Shown: positions 1-6,684, numbered from the stretch's first letter. The stretch: 9,370 nt of DNA from Bacillota bacterium (GCA_023402355.1 JAEXCG010000049.1:1-9370); one strand, 5' to 3'. Notes: generated from the letters alone by a model not told the origin. Made by a program: numbers and translations.

Positions 1-141
1 CCTGTGCAGAAGTACTGACATGGGCAAGCGCGTCAGCCTCCAGAAAAAACGTTTCCGTGCTGCTCTCGACCCCGCCACCTTTCTCTCTATCCTTTTGGGC
101 TGATTTCAAATGCTGTTGCCCTGCGCAAAATCGGCAATCCC
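1..141. other. Left-edge stretch without a confident gene
   Basis: No gene here can be assigned with confidence. Three weak readings compete. On the plus strand a frame ending in PVQKY with a TGA at 16-18 could be the tail of an upstream gene, and another plus frame stays open from the edge to a TGA at 101-103. On the minus strand a frame beginning with TTG at 107-109 runs off the left edge with purine-first, coding-like codons (for example VESSTETFFLEADALAHVST), but only a weak AGGG lies upstream. Another minus frame has a GGAGG at 37-41 placed 9 nt before a TTG at 25-27. I see no terminator hairpin, which slightly favours a divergent minus-strand gene over an upstream plus-strand gene. The product is unknown in every case. 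Confidence 0.3.
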
Positions 142-171
142 TTGACAAACGGAAGCGAAAAATGGTATCTT
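142..171 (+). promoter_or_regulatory. Sigma-A-type promoter of udk
   Basis: A perfect -35 hexamer TTGACA (142-147) is followed after 18 nt by TATCTT (166-171), which matches 4 of 6 bases of the -10 consensus. Transcription would start near 178, giving a leader of only about 20-25 nt before the udk start. The -35 match is strong and the -10 is moderate. Confidence 0.7.
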
Positions 172-201
172 CTCTAACGATGAAAAAAGGGGGAATCCGT
201 G

Positions 202-807
202 ATGTTTATCGGCATATGCGGCGCCAGCGGCAGCGGAAAGTCCACGCTTGCCCAGGAGATGGCGGCCATGGCGACCCGGGAAATCTGCATTATCAATCAG
301 GACGCCTACTATCTGGATCACCCCGAAATGACGCTTGAGGAGCGCAAAAAGCTCAATTACGACGCCCCGGACATGTTCGATCACGACCTGCTCTATCACG
401 ATATGCAGACGCTGCTTTCGGGAAAGCCGATCACGCAAAGGCGATATGATTACGCGCGCTATCGGCGCGCGGATGCGAACGGGCTGCTGTTTCCGTGCGA
501 GGTCGTAATTCTCGAGGGCATTCACGTTTTCTACGACGCACGCCTGCGGGATATGATGAACCTGAAGCTTTACATGCACGTAGAGCCGGATATCTGCCTG
601 CTCCGCCGCATCAGCCGCGACATAAAGGAGCGGGGCCGCCATATCGACGGCATCTCCGAGCAGTATCTGGGAACGGTCAAGCCGATGTTCGACCGCTACA
701 TCCGCAACTACATCGAATACGCGGACGTCATCGTGGGCAAGGGCGGAAAAAACGCGAAGATCGCGGAAATACTGGCCGGATATATCAACAACGGCCTGCA
801 CCTGTAA
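202..807 (+). CDS. udk: Uridine/cytidine kinase family protein (Udk-like)
   Basis: Cytoplasmic nucleoside kinase of the pyrimidine salvage pathway, expected to transfer the gamma phosphate of ATP (or GTP) to uridine and/or cytidine. The 201-residue length fits the family. Visible motifs are the P-loop GASGSGKST (7-15), QDAYYLD (33-39), NYDAPDMFD (52-60), RRYDYARYRR (80-89), the Walker B-like strand VVILEGI (101-107), the lid-type RRISRDIKERGR (135-146) and EYADVIV near the end. Oddity: the family's base-reading His (YDFxxHxR context) is Tyr87 here, which may narrow substrate choice to cytidine. ATG at 202 is preferred over the GTG at 199 because AGGGGG (188-193) lies 8 nt upstream of the ATG. 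The gene stands alone with its own promoter and terminator. Family assignment is secure; substrate preference is inferred. Confidence 0.9.
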   Translation: MFIGICGASGSGKSTLAQEMAAMATREICIINQDAYYLDHPEMTLEERKKLNYDAPDMFDHDLLYHDMQTLLSGKPITQRRYDYARYRRADANGLLFPCEVVILEGIHVFYDARLRDMMNLKLYMHVEPDICLLRRISRDIKERGRHIDGISEQYLGTVKPMFDRYIRNYIEYADVIVGKGGKNAKIAEILAGYINNGLHL

Positions 808-814
808 CATTAAA

Positions 815-859
815 AAGAAACCGAAAGTCTGCTAAATCATTGCAGACTTTCGGTTTCTT
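815..859. terminator. Bidirectional intrinsic terminator between udk and aroE
   Basis: A perfect 18-bp inverted repeat (815-832 pairing with 842-859) encloses a 9-nt loop. The stem ends in A-rich sequence on one side and T-rich on the other. Plus-strand transcripts from udk therefore end in a U-containing tail (TTTCTTATATGCTTTTT), and minus-strand transcripts from aroE end in TTTCTTTTTAATG. It sits 7 nt after the udk stop and 9 nt after the aroE stop, and so serves both convergent units. Confidence 0.92.
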
Positions 860-868
860 ATATGCTTT

Positions 869-1735
869 TTATATTTCCCGCTCCAGCATTTTAAAGATCT
901 CCCGCTGCGCCTTGGCGGTCGGCAATTTCCCGAGCCAGATCTTCTGCGCCTCCGCCGCCTGATAAAACAGCATGCTGAAGCCCCCCACCGCCTTGATTTC
1001 ATTCCGGGCGGCGTATTCGAGCAGCTTTGTCTGCGGCGGGTTGTAGACGGCGTCGAAGACCGCGGCGCAGCGCGCCACCACTTCCTCCTCTACGGGACTT
1101 ACGCCGGTATGCGGATACATGCCGACAGGCGTGCAGTTGATGAGGATGTCGAACGCGCCCTTGATGTCCGTGAGCTCCGTGTAGGCGATACGGCTGTGAC
1201 CGTCGGGCTGCGTATCCGCGAGTTCCGCGGCGAGCGCCTCTGCACGCTCCGGGCTGCGCGCGGCGAACGTCACCCGCCCGCCGCGGCGCAGGATTTCATA
1301 ACCCGCTACGCGCGCCGTACCGCCGTTTCCCAAGATCAGCACGTCGGCCCGATCGGTATCGACCCAGGCCTCCTGCAGGGCGCGCATCATGCCGAGCCCA
1401 TCGGTGATATGGCCGGTGAGCAGTCCCTTGTCGCTGATGGAGACCGTGTTTACCGCGCCGCAGGCGGAGGCGGCCGCGTCGAGCTCGTCCAGAAAAGGAA
1501 GGATGGCTTCCTTGTAGGGAATCGTCACATTAAATCCTGAAAAGCTCTGTCGAAGGACGTCCACAGCGGACGGAAGCGCTTCCCCGGAGACCGGAAGCGG
1601 AATGTAGACCGCATTGAGCGCACGAGCGTCGAAGAGGGAGTTATGAATCTGCGGCGACCAGGTGTGCGGCAGCGAGCCGCCGAGCAGCGCGAACTTGAGC
1701 GTCGCGGCGTCGATACGAAGGTTTAAAGCTGGCAT
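869..1735 (-). CDS. aroE: Shikimate dehydrogenase (NADP+)
   Basis: Catalyses the NADPH-dependent reduction of 3-dehydroshikimate to shikimate in the aromatic amino acid pathway, in the cytoplasm. The 288-residue protein carries the family signatures in order: substrate loop GGSLPHTWSPQIHN (19-32), FNVTIPYKE with the catalytic Lys75, AVNTV (95-99), ITDGLG with the catalytic Asp112, the Rossmann dinucleotide loop GNGGTARVA (136-144), NCTPVGM (200-206), DAVYNPPQTKLL (228-239) and GGFSMLFYQA (251-260). Two ligand-loop positions differ from the usual pattern: HSxSP reads HTWSP, and NTDG reads ITDG. The start ATG (1733-1735) has GGAGG 4 nt upstream, and an overlapping out-of-frame ATG at 1737-1739 is ignored. 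The gene lies 10 nt after pheT and is expected to be co-transcribed with it under the Phe T-box. A quinate/shikimate dehydrogenase paralogue is the main alternative. Confidence 0.93.
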   Translation of the reverse strand: MPALNLRIDAATLKFALLGGSLPHTWSPQIHNSLFDARALNAVYIPLPVSGEALPSAVDVLRQSFSGFNVTIPYKEAILPFLDELDAAASACGAVNTVSISDKGLLTGHITDGLGMMRALQEAWVDTDRADVLILGNGGTARVAGYEILRRGGRVTFAARSPERAEALAAELADTQPDGHSRIAYTELTDIKGAFDILINCTPVGMYPHTGVSPVEEEVVARCAAVFDAVYNPPQTKLLEYAARNEIKAVGGFSMLFYQAAEAQKIWLGKLPTAKAQREIFKMLEREI

Positions 1736-1745
1736 GCATCCTCCG

Positions 1746-4136
1746 TCAGGCGCGGATCGACGCGCCGTATTCCTTTTCGCAGACAGATAGAATCTTCGTC
1801 ATCACCGCGTTTACGTCTTCGTCTACGAGCGTGCGGTCCGGGCTGCGGAAGATCAGCGAGAAAGCGACGGACTTCTTGCCGGCGAGCATCTGCGCGCCGC
1901 GATAGATGTCGAACATCTCCGCGCTTTCCATAAGCGCTCCGCCCGCCTTGCGAATGGAGGCGAGCACCGTGCCGACGGGCACCGACTCGTCCATCACCAG
2001 CGCCAGGTCGCGCGTGACCGCCGGGAAACGCGGCAGCGGCTTGACCTCGCCCATGGGCTTTTGCAGCGCGTCGAGCGTCCGCAGGTCGACCTCCGCGATC
2101 AACGCGCGGCGCGTCATGTCGAAGGCCTCGAGCACGTCGGGATGTACCTCGCCGATGCGGGCGACCACAGCGCCCTGCGCCCGCAGGATCGCTGCCCGGC
2201 CTGGATGGTGATACGGCTCGGCAGCGGGCTCAATTTCGCAGGAAATTCCAAACTGACGGAGCAGCTCGGTCACGTCGTTCCGCACCGCGTAGAAGTCGAC
2301 CTGCGGTCCGTATGCGCCGATGGACAGCATCCAATGCTCGTCGGGCAGCCCTTCCTCTGAGCGCGCGTTCGCATCGAAGACGGGGGCGACTTCATACAGC
2401 ATGGCCCGCTCGTTGCCTCTGTTCTGGTTGAGCGCAAGCGTCTGCAGCATGGAGGGCACGAGGGTGGAGCGCATGACGCTCGTATCCTCGCCCAGCGGGT
2501 TGAGAAGCCGAAGCTGTTCACGGCGCGGATCGTCCTCGGCAAGCCCCAGCTTGTCCAGCAGCTTCGGGCTTACGAAGGAGAAGTTTTTGATCTCGTACAT
2601 GCCGAGCCCCGTGAGAATGCGGCCCAGCTTGTCGGTGAGCTGCATGCGCGGGCTGCGTCCGCCCGGCGTCGTCTGGCCGCGCAGGAGCGTCGCACTCAGA
2701 TGCTCAAACCCGTAGATGCGGAGCACCTCTTCGGAAATATCCGCCTCCAGCTCGACGTCTTCCCGGAAATTCGGCACCGTCACGATCATTCGGTCGCCGG
2801 ACAGCTCCACGCCGAACTCGAGGGACTCCAGAATTTCCTTCATTTTTTCGCCGGGCACGTCGACGCTGATGCGTTTGCAGATGCGGCGCACGGAGGTTTC
2901 GATGACCCTCGTGGGCACGGGGTCCGGATAGACGTCCACCACGTCCTCGACGACGTCGCCCGCGTCCAGCAGCTCGACCAGCTGACAGGCGCGGTCGATC
3001 GCTTCGCGTGCGGTCGCCGGGCACACGCCCTTTTCAAAACGGCCCGACGCCTCGGTGCGCAGGCCCAGCGCGCGCGAGGTCACGCGGATGTTGGCGTGCT
3101 CGAACGCGGCGGACTCGAACATGACCGTCTGTGTCCCCTCTACGATCTCGGATTCCTCGCCGCCCATGACGCCCGCGATACCCGTCGCGCGCTCCTGGTC
3201 GGCGATGACCAGCATGTCGGGGGTCAGCGCGCGTTCCTTGCCGTCGAGCGTTACGATCGTTTCGCCCTCGTGGGCGCGGCGCACGACGATGTGCCCATCC
3301 CGCACCTTCGACAGGTCGAAGGCGTGCATCGGGTGCCCCGTTTCGAGCATGACGTAGTTGGTAATGTCCACGATGTTGTTGATCGAGCGCACGCCGCATC
3401 CGTGCAGCGCCTTGCGCAGCCACATCGGCGAGGGAGCGACGCGCACGTTCTTGACCACGCGCGCCACGTAGCGCGGGCAAAGGTCGGTATCCCGCACCTC
3501 GATGTGTACGTAATCCGCCATCCTGCCCGGAACGCCCTGCACCTTTACCTCAGGCTTGCGGAACGCGGTGCCGAGCGTGACCGCCGTTTCACGGGCGACG
3601 CCCCAGACGCACTGGCAGTCCGGTCGGTTGGCGAGGATTTCAAAGTCCACGACCTGGTCGTCGATGCCGAGGATCGGGCGAACGTCCGCGCCCAGAGGAT
3701 GCTCCTCGTTGAAGATGAGGATGCCCTCGTCCCCGACGGAGGGATAAAGATCGACCGGTACGTCCAGTTCAGGGCCGGAGCAGAGCATGCCGTAGGACTC
3801 GACGCCGCGCAGCTTGCCTTTCTTGATGTGCTTGCCGCCCGGCAGCACCGCGCCGCACTTGGCGACGGGCACCAGCGCGCCCTCGAAGACGTTCGGCGCG
3901 CCCGTGACGATTTGCAGCACCTCGTCCCCCACGTCCACCTGGCAGATGACCATGTGATCCGAGTTTTCATGCTTGACGACGGAGAGAATACGGCCCACGA
4001 CGACGTTCTGCACCTGCTCGCCCATGTCCTCGATGCCTTCGACGCCGGTGCCGTGCATGATCATCCGGTCTTCATATTCCTGAGCCGACACGGGAACGTC
4101 GGCGTATTGTTTCAGCCATTGCATCGGTACTTTCAT
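1746..4136 (-). CDS. pheT: Phenylalanyl-tRNA synthetase beta subunit
   Basis: Beta subunit of the heterotetrameric (alpha2 beta2) synthetase that charges tRNA-Phe. It binds tRNA and hydrolyses mischarged Tyr-tRNA-Phe. Its 796 residues match the usual bacterial length of about 800. The domains, by recognisable motifs, are: an EMAP-type tRNA-binding fold (about 40-155, with VVVGRILSVVKHENSDHM), the B3/B4 editing domain (about 205-375, with ETGHPMHAFD and RTEASGRFEKG), B5 (about 405-475), the catalytic-like core (about 490-690, including SVMRSTLVPSML) and a C-terminal FDX-ACB anticodon-binding domain (about 703-796, FPAVTRDLALV onward). The ATG at 4134-4136 is preceded by AGGGGG. The reading frame stays open to 4301, but that extension overlaps pheS and has no domain content. 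pheS ends 20 nt upstream and aroE starts 10 nt downstream. Confidence 0.97.
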   Translation of the reverse strand: MKVPMQWLKQYADVPVSAQEYEDRMIMHGTGVEGIEDMGEQVQNVVVGRILSVVKHENSDHMVICQVDVGDEVLQIVTGAPNVFEGALVPVAKCGAVLPGGKHIKKGKLRGVESYGMLCSGPELDVPVDLYPSVGDEGILIFNEEHPLGADVRPILGIDDQVVDFEILANRPDCQCVWGVARETAVTLGTAFRKPEVKVQGVPGRMADYVHIEVRDTDLCPRYVARVVKNVRVAPSPMWLRKALHGCGVRSINNIVDITNYVMLETGHPMHAFDLSKVRDGHIVVRRAHEGETIVTLDGKERALTPDMLVIADQERATGIAGVMGGEESEIVEGTQTVMFESAAFEHANIRVTSRALGLRTEASGRFEKGVCPATAREAIDRACQLVELLDAGDVVEDVVDVYPDPVPTRVIETSVRRICKRISVDVPGEKMKEILESLEFGVELSGDRMIVTVPNFREDVELEADISEEVLRIYGFEHLSATLLRGQTTPGGRSPRMQLTDKLGRILTGLGMYEIKNFSFVSPKLLDKLGLAEDDPRREQLRLLNPLGEDTSVMRSTLVPSMLQTLALNQNRGNERAMLYEVAPVFDANARSEEGLPDEHWMLSIGAYGPQVDFYAVRNDVTELLRQFGISCEIEPAAEPYHHPGRAAILRAQGAVVARIGEVHPDVLEAFDMTRRALIAEVDLRTLDALQKPMGEVKPLPRFPAVTRDLALVMDESVPVGTVLASIRKAGGALMESAEMFDIYRGAQMLAGKKSVAFSLIFRSPDRTLVDEDVNAVMTKILSVCEKEYGASIRA

Positions 4137-4156
4137 GATGATTCCCCCTGCTCTTC

Positions 4157-5191
4157 TTAGTCCGCGCGCAGCTGCGAGAGGAAACGCAAATCTCCCTCGT
4201 AGAGCATGCGCATATCCGTGATGCCATAGCGCAGCATCGCGATGCGCTCCATGCCGACGCCGAATGCGAAGCCGCTGTACTTCGTGCTGTCGATGCCGCA
4301 CATTTCAAGCACCTTTGGGTTGACCATGCCGGACCCCAGCACTTCGATCCAGCCCGTGCCCTTGCAGACGCGGCAGCCCTTGCCATGGCAGGCGACGCAG
4401 GTCAGGTCGACCTCCGCAGAGGGCTCCGTGAACGGGAAGAAGGACGGGCGGAAGCGCGTCTTGATGTCGTCGCCGTACAGCCGCTTTGCGAAGGCGTCCA
4501 GCGTTCCCTTGAGATCGGCCATCGTGACGTCCTCGTCCACGACGAGCCCTTCCATCTGATGGAAGACCGGCGAATGCGTAGCGTCCACCTCGTCCGCCCG
4601 GTACACGCGGCCCGGGCAGATTACCCGGATGGGCGGCTTGCGCGTCGTCATGGTGCGCGCCTGCACCGGGGAGGTGTGGGTGCGCAGGAGCACGTTGTCG
4701 TCGAAGTAGAAGGTATCCTGCGCGTCGCGCGCGGGGTGGTTCTTGGGGATGTTCATGAGCTCGAAGTTGAAGTGATCCAGCTCCACCTCCGGGCCATCGA
4801 CGACCTCAAAGCCCATGCCGGTGAACACATCGACGACCTCGTCGATGACGAGGGATACCGGATGCTGGCAGCCCTGACGCGGCGCGGGCGTAGGCAGCGT
4901 GACGTCCAGCGTCTCCGCGCACAGCTTCGCTTCCTTTTCGGAAGCCTGAATTTTCTGGGCCATTTCATCCAGCCGCGCGGTCATGTCCTCGCGCGCCTTG
5001 TTGATGAGCTGGCCCATCGCCGGGCGTTCTTCGGCGGACAACTGCCCCATGGAGCGCAAAATCTGCGTGAGGCTTCCCTTTTTGCCGAGCACCTTCAGGC
5101 GCAGCGATTCCAGCGCGCCGGAATCCTGAATCTGCTGCAGCTGGTCTTTCAGCTCGTTCTGAATCTGCTGCAGCTGGTCGTGCATATTCAT
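4157..5191 (-). CDS. pheS: Phenylalanyl-tRNA synthetase alpha subunit
   Basis: Catalytic alpha subunit of phenylalanyl-tRNA synthetase, a class II enzyme that activates phenylalanine with ATP and transfers it to tRNA-Phe. Its 344 residues are the normal length. The N-terminal coiled-coil arm (about 1-90) precedes the class II core: motif 1 region (DGPEVELDHFNFELMNIP, 132-149), LLRTHTSPVQARTM (168-181), motif 2 (PGRVYRADEVDATHSPVFHQ, 193-212) and motif 3 (GFAFGVGMERIAMLRYG, 307-323). A CxxC-x3-GCxxC cluster (265-276) followed by GTGWIEVLG is typical of Bacillota PheS. The ATG at 5189-5191 has AAAGGAGG just upstream. The first 22 residues contain an 11-residue tandem repeat. It is the first gene of pheS-pheT-aroE and is controlled by the T-box leader immediately upstream. 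Confidence 0.97.
   Translation of the reverse strand: MNMHDQLQQIQNELKDQLQQIQDSGALESLRLKVLGKKGSLTQILRSMGQLSAEERPAMGQLINKAREDMTARLDEMAQKIQASEKEAKLCAETLDVTLPTPAPRQGCQHPVSLVIDEVVDVFTGMGFEVVDGPEVELDHFNFELMNIPKNHPARDAQDTFYFDDNVLLRTHTSPVQARTMTTRKPPIRVICPGRVYRADEVDATHSPVFHQMEGLVVDEDVTMADLKGTLDAFAKRLYGDDIKTRFRPSFFPFTEPSAEVDLTCVACHGKGCRVCKGTGWIEVLGSGMVNPKVLEMCGIDSTKYSGFAFGVGMERIAMLRYGITDMRMLYEGDLRFLSQLRAD
5126..5179. repeat. Tandem direct repeat inside the 5' end of pheS
   Basis: A 21-base identical unit occurs at 5126-5146 and again at 5159-5179, a period of 33 nt or 11 codons. It encodes two copies of DQLQQIQ (residues 5-11 and 16-22) in the coiled-coil arm. The overall PheS length is normal, so this is more likely conversion or duplication within the arm than a net insertion. 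Confidence 0.85.
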
Positions 5192-5221
5192 AGATATCCT
5201 CCTTTTGGATTGAAAATCACA

Positions 5222-5476
5222 TCAAAAAAGCCCTCGTCCGCATAGGGACGAGAGCTGATGCAGCTTCGTGGTACCACCCAACTTCACCTCGCGCAGGAAC
5301 CTGCGTTAAGGCCTCGCGCGGATAACGGCCGCTGTTCCGGCTTTGCCTATCATTGCTTTCAGCAAAGCAGCTCCGGAGTGAATTTCCCGCATCGGACACA
5401 GGCGGCTTTCAGCCAAGACCACCCTCTCTGCGTGACGCGATATGCGCGGGCGTTGTCTCCTTCAACGCTTTTAATT
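5222..5476 (-). promoter_or_regulatory. T-box riboswitch leader specific for tRNA-Phe
   Basis: This leader RNA reads the charging state of tRNA-Phe and controls read-through into pheST-aroE. The T-box core GGGTGGTACCACG lies on the minus strand within 5263-5281 and is followed by an intrinsic terminator. Stem I can be traced: GGAG (5457-5460) pairs with CTCC (5375-5378), and an upper helix pairs CCCGCGCAT (5442-5450) with ATGCGGG (5386-5392). Between them the 3' strand of the internal loop is AAATTCA (5379-5385), which contains TTC, a Phe codon, at 5380-5382. The base after TGG is T, matching the A73 discriminator expected for tRNA-Phe. The stem I tip (GGCTGAAAGCC) and a GCTTTGC hairpin follow. 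The 5' boundary is inferred from the promoter. A uridine-rich terminator indicates transcriptional control. Confidence 0.95.
5223..5256 (-). terminator. Conditional terminator of the pheS T-box
   Basis: On the minus strand CTCGTCC (5246-5252) pairs with GGACGAG (5233-5239) around a CTATGC-type loop. The helix extends past one mismatch by an AGC/GCT helix and is followed by six T residues (5224-5229). The upstream flank is the T-box sequence that would form the competing antiterminator when uncharged tRNA-Phe binds. It may also stop read-through from the ireB operon, which has no other terminator. Confidence 0.9.
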
Positions 5477-5482
5477 TTTGAC

Positions 5483-5511
5483 ATTATACCATTCAAAATG
5501 CTAAAAATCAA
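5483..5511 (-). promoter_or_regulatory. Sigma-A promoter of the T-box-pheST-aroE operon
   Basis: On the minus strand TTGATT (5506-5511) is followed by a 17-nt spacer and a perfect TATAAT (5483-5488). Transcription would start near 5476, just ahead of T-box stem I. The -35 lies only 7 nt past the stop codon of the upstream DUF1292 gene. Confidence 0.88.
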
Positions 5512-5518
5512 GCCCTTT

Positions 5519-5887
5519 TTAATGGAGCGTGTGATCGTGTTCACAACAGCCGTCGCCCTGCTCGCAGTCGCATTCTCCGCAATCGCAAGAGCAATCGTCC
5601 GAAACGCTGTCCATCGCTTCCCTGAGCGTATAGGCGACGTACTTTTCAAAGACCGATTCGACCTCTTCCGGGTCGTCCGGCACGACGTATTCGTCCAGCC
5701 CATCCGCCGTCTTTTCCACGCGCAGGAAGAGAAGCTCGTCCTCCTGCTGCGCGTTTTGGGGCTCCAGCTCACTTAAGACGACATACGTTTTGCAGGATAC
5801 CTCCATCGCCATCACGTAGCGAAATTGAAAGGTTCGGCCGCTTTGATCGGTGAGCTCGACGATCGTGGGATCCAACGGTTCGTTCAT
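5519..5887 (-). CDS. DUF1292 family protein with Cys/His-rich C-terminal tail
   Basis: Small acidic protein of 122 residues whose function is unknown. Residues 8-85 follow the DUF1292 (YrzB-like) pattern: a strand beginning IVELTDQSGRTFQF, then TYVVLSELEP, DELLFLRVEK and EEVESVFEKYV. This is the second of two adjacent DUF1292 genes. Unlike its neighbour it carries a tail (about 98-122) with cysteines at 99, 101, 103, 106, 108, 114 and 115 and histidines at 117, 119 and 122, which suggests metal binding. The start ATG at 5885-5887 lies 16 nt after the previous stop. Its ribosome binding site is weak (GGGTGGGA), so translational coupling is likely. The frame continues upstream to 5953 but without family similarity. 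No terminator separates it from the next promoter. Confidence 0.85.
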   Translation of the reverse strand: MNEPLDPTIVELTDQSGRTFQFRYVMAMEVSCKTYVVLSELEPQNAQQEDELLFLRVEKTADGLDEYVVPDDPEEVESVFEKYVAYTLREAMDSVSDDCSCDCGECDCEQGDGCCEHDHTLH

Positions 5888-5903
5888 ATGCGTCCCACCC
5901 GCC

Positions 5904-6236
5904 TCACGCCTGCGGCTCGTCGTCCAGAACGTCCGCTTCGCTGAGCTTGACAAACTTGTCGAATACGGCCTGAAGCGTCTTTTCGTCTTCCACCGTGACG
6001 TAGCAATCCTCGCCCTGCTCGTCCTTGTCGATCTTGAGGATGAACACCTCGTCCTCGTCCGTATCGGGGGTCGCCTCCAGCGCGGTGAGCATCACGTACA
6101 GATCGTCCTCGTATTCCAGCGTCATCAGATGCTCGAAATGCACGCTTTCGCCGTCCTCATCGATGAGCTCGATGATGTCGTCCTCTTCCATTTCTTCTTC
6201 CGCTTCCGCACCTTCGAGCTTTTCCATATCGTCCAT
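5904..6236 (-). CDS. DUF1292 family protein (YrzB-like)
   Basis: Highly acidic 110-residue protein with no established function. After a Glu-rich lead (about 1-19) the DUF1292 core is clear: DIIELIDEDGESVHFEHLMT (20-39), LYVMLTALEA, EVFILKIDKDEQGEDCYVTV and LQAVFDKFVKL. No signal peptide or membrane segment is visible, so it should be cytoplasmic. The start ATG (6234-6236) is preceded by GTGAGGAAAC, which overlaps the ruvX stop region; ruvX ends 10 nt upstream. It sits in the usual position of yrzB, directly after ruvX, and is therefore probably the ancestral copy of the pair. Confidence 0.88.
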   Translation of the reverse strand: MDDMEKLEGAEAEEEMEEDDIIELIDEDGESVHFEHLMTLEYEDDLYVMLTALEATPDTDEDEVFILKIDKDEQGEDCYVTVEDEKTLQAVFDKFVKLSEADVLDDEPQA

Positions 6237-6246
6237 TTTTGTTTCC

Positions 6247-6684
6247 TCACTTTTCTGAATGTAATGTAATATGCTTCAAACCACCGGCATCGAGAAATGC
6301 CTGTAGGATGATCACCGCCGCGACCATGTCGACCTTCTGCTTGCGCTTGTCTCTGCGCATGTCGGCTTCCAAGAGAGCGCGTTCGGCGCTTACCGTCGTC
6401 ATGCGCTCGTCCTGATAGTGCACGGTCAGGCCCGCCGCCTCTAACTGCGCGGCAAAGTCGCGCACGCGCTCCGCCTGACCGCCGACGCTGCCGTCCATGT
6501 TGCGCGGCAGGCCGCAAAGGAACTGATTGGTTTCGTACGCAGCCGCCAGCTCTTTAAAATGACGAACGTCCGGCCCGTAGCCGACGCGCGTGTAGGTTTC
6601 CACCGGCTGCGCGGTCATGCCGAGCAGGTCGCTCACGGCAACGCCGATTCGCCGGTCCCCCACGTCCAGACACAGGATGCGCAA
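6247..6684 (-). CDS. ruvX: RuvX/YqgF family RNase H-fold protein (putative pre-16S rRNA nuclease)
   Basis: Member of the YqgF/RuvX family, which is linked to 5'-end maturation of 16S rRNA and, by its RNase H-like fold, to Holliday junction resolvases. It is cytoplasmic. With the TTG start it has 145 residues, a usual length. Conserved blocks are MRILCLDVGDRRIGVAVSD (1-19, acidic Asp7), GLPRNMDGSVGGQAERV (58-74), DERMTTVSAE (92-101) and KVDMVAAVIILQAFLD (117-132, Asp119), so all acidic active-site positions are present. AGGAGG ends 1 nt before an ATG at 6688-6690, too close for normal use, but 7 nt before the TTG at 6682-6684. The TTG also gives the canonical family N-terminus MRIL. Annotation pipelines may choose 6690. 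ireB ends 7 nt before the ATG. Confidence 0.93.
   Translation of the reverse strand: MRILCLDVGDRRIGVAVSDLLGMTAQPVETYTRVGYGPDVRHFKELAAAYETNQFLCGLPRNMDGSVGGQAERVRDFAAQLEAAGLTVHYQDERMTTVSAERALLEADMRRDKRKQKVDMVAAVIILQAFLDAGGLKHITLHSEK

Noticed and set aside
106..810. Minus-strand open frame opposite udk
   Set aside because: Its composition mirrors the kinase gene, whose motifs and promoter are clear; it runs across the udk terminator region.
2700..4160. Long open frame on the plus strand (486 codons) opposite pheT
   Set aside because: It is fully antisense to a clearly conserved pheT, is His/Asp/Arg-rich in a way typical of the reverse of GC-rich genes, and shows no recognisable domain or ribosome binding site.
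4137..4301. N-terminal extension of pheT by 55 codons
   Set aside because: It overlaps pheS and lacks family similarity, while the internal ATG has AGGGGG and gives the canonical MKVPMQWL start.
4385..5245. Open frame on the plus strand opposite pheS
   Set aside because: Antisense to conserved pheS, with no domain content and arginine-rich shadow composition.
5450..5468. Perfect 6-bp hairpin with an AAGGAGA loop at the start of the T-box leader
   Set aside because: The same bases are better explained as the 5' strand of T-box stem I (GGAG pairing with CTCC at 5375-5378); the local hairpin is probably incidental.
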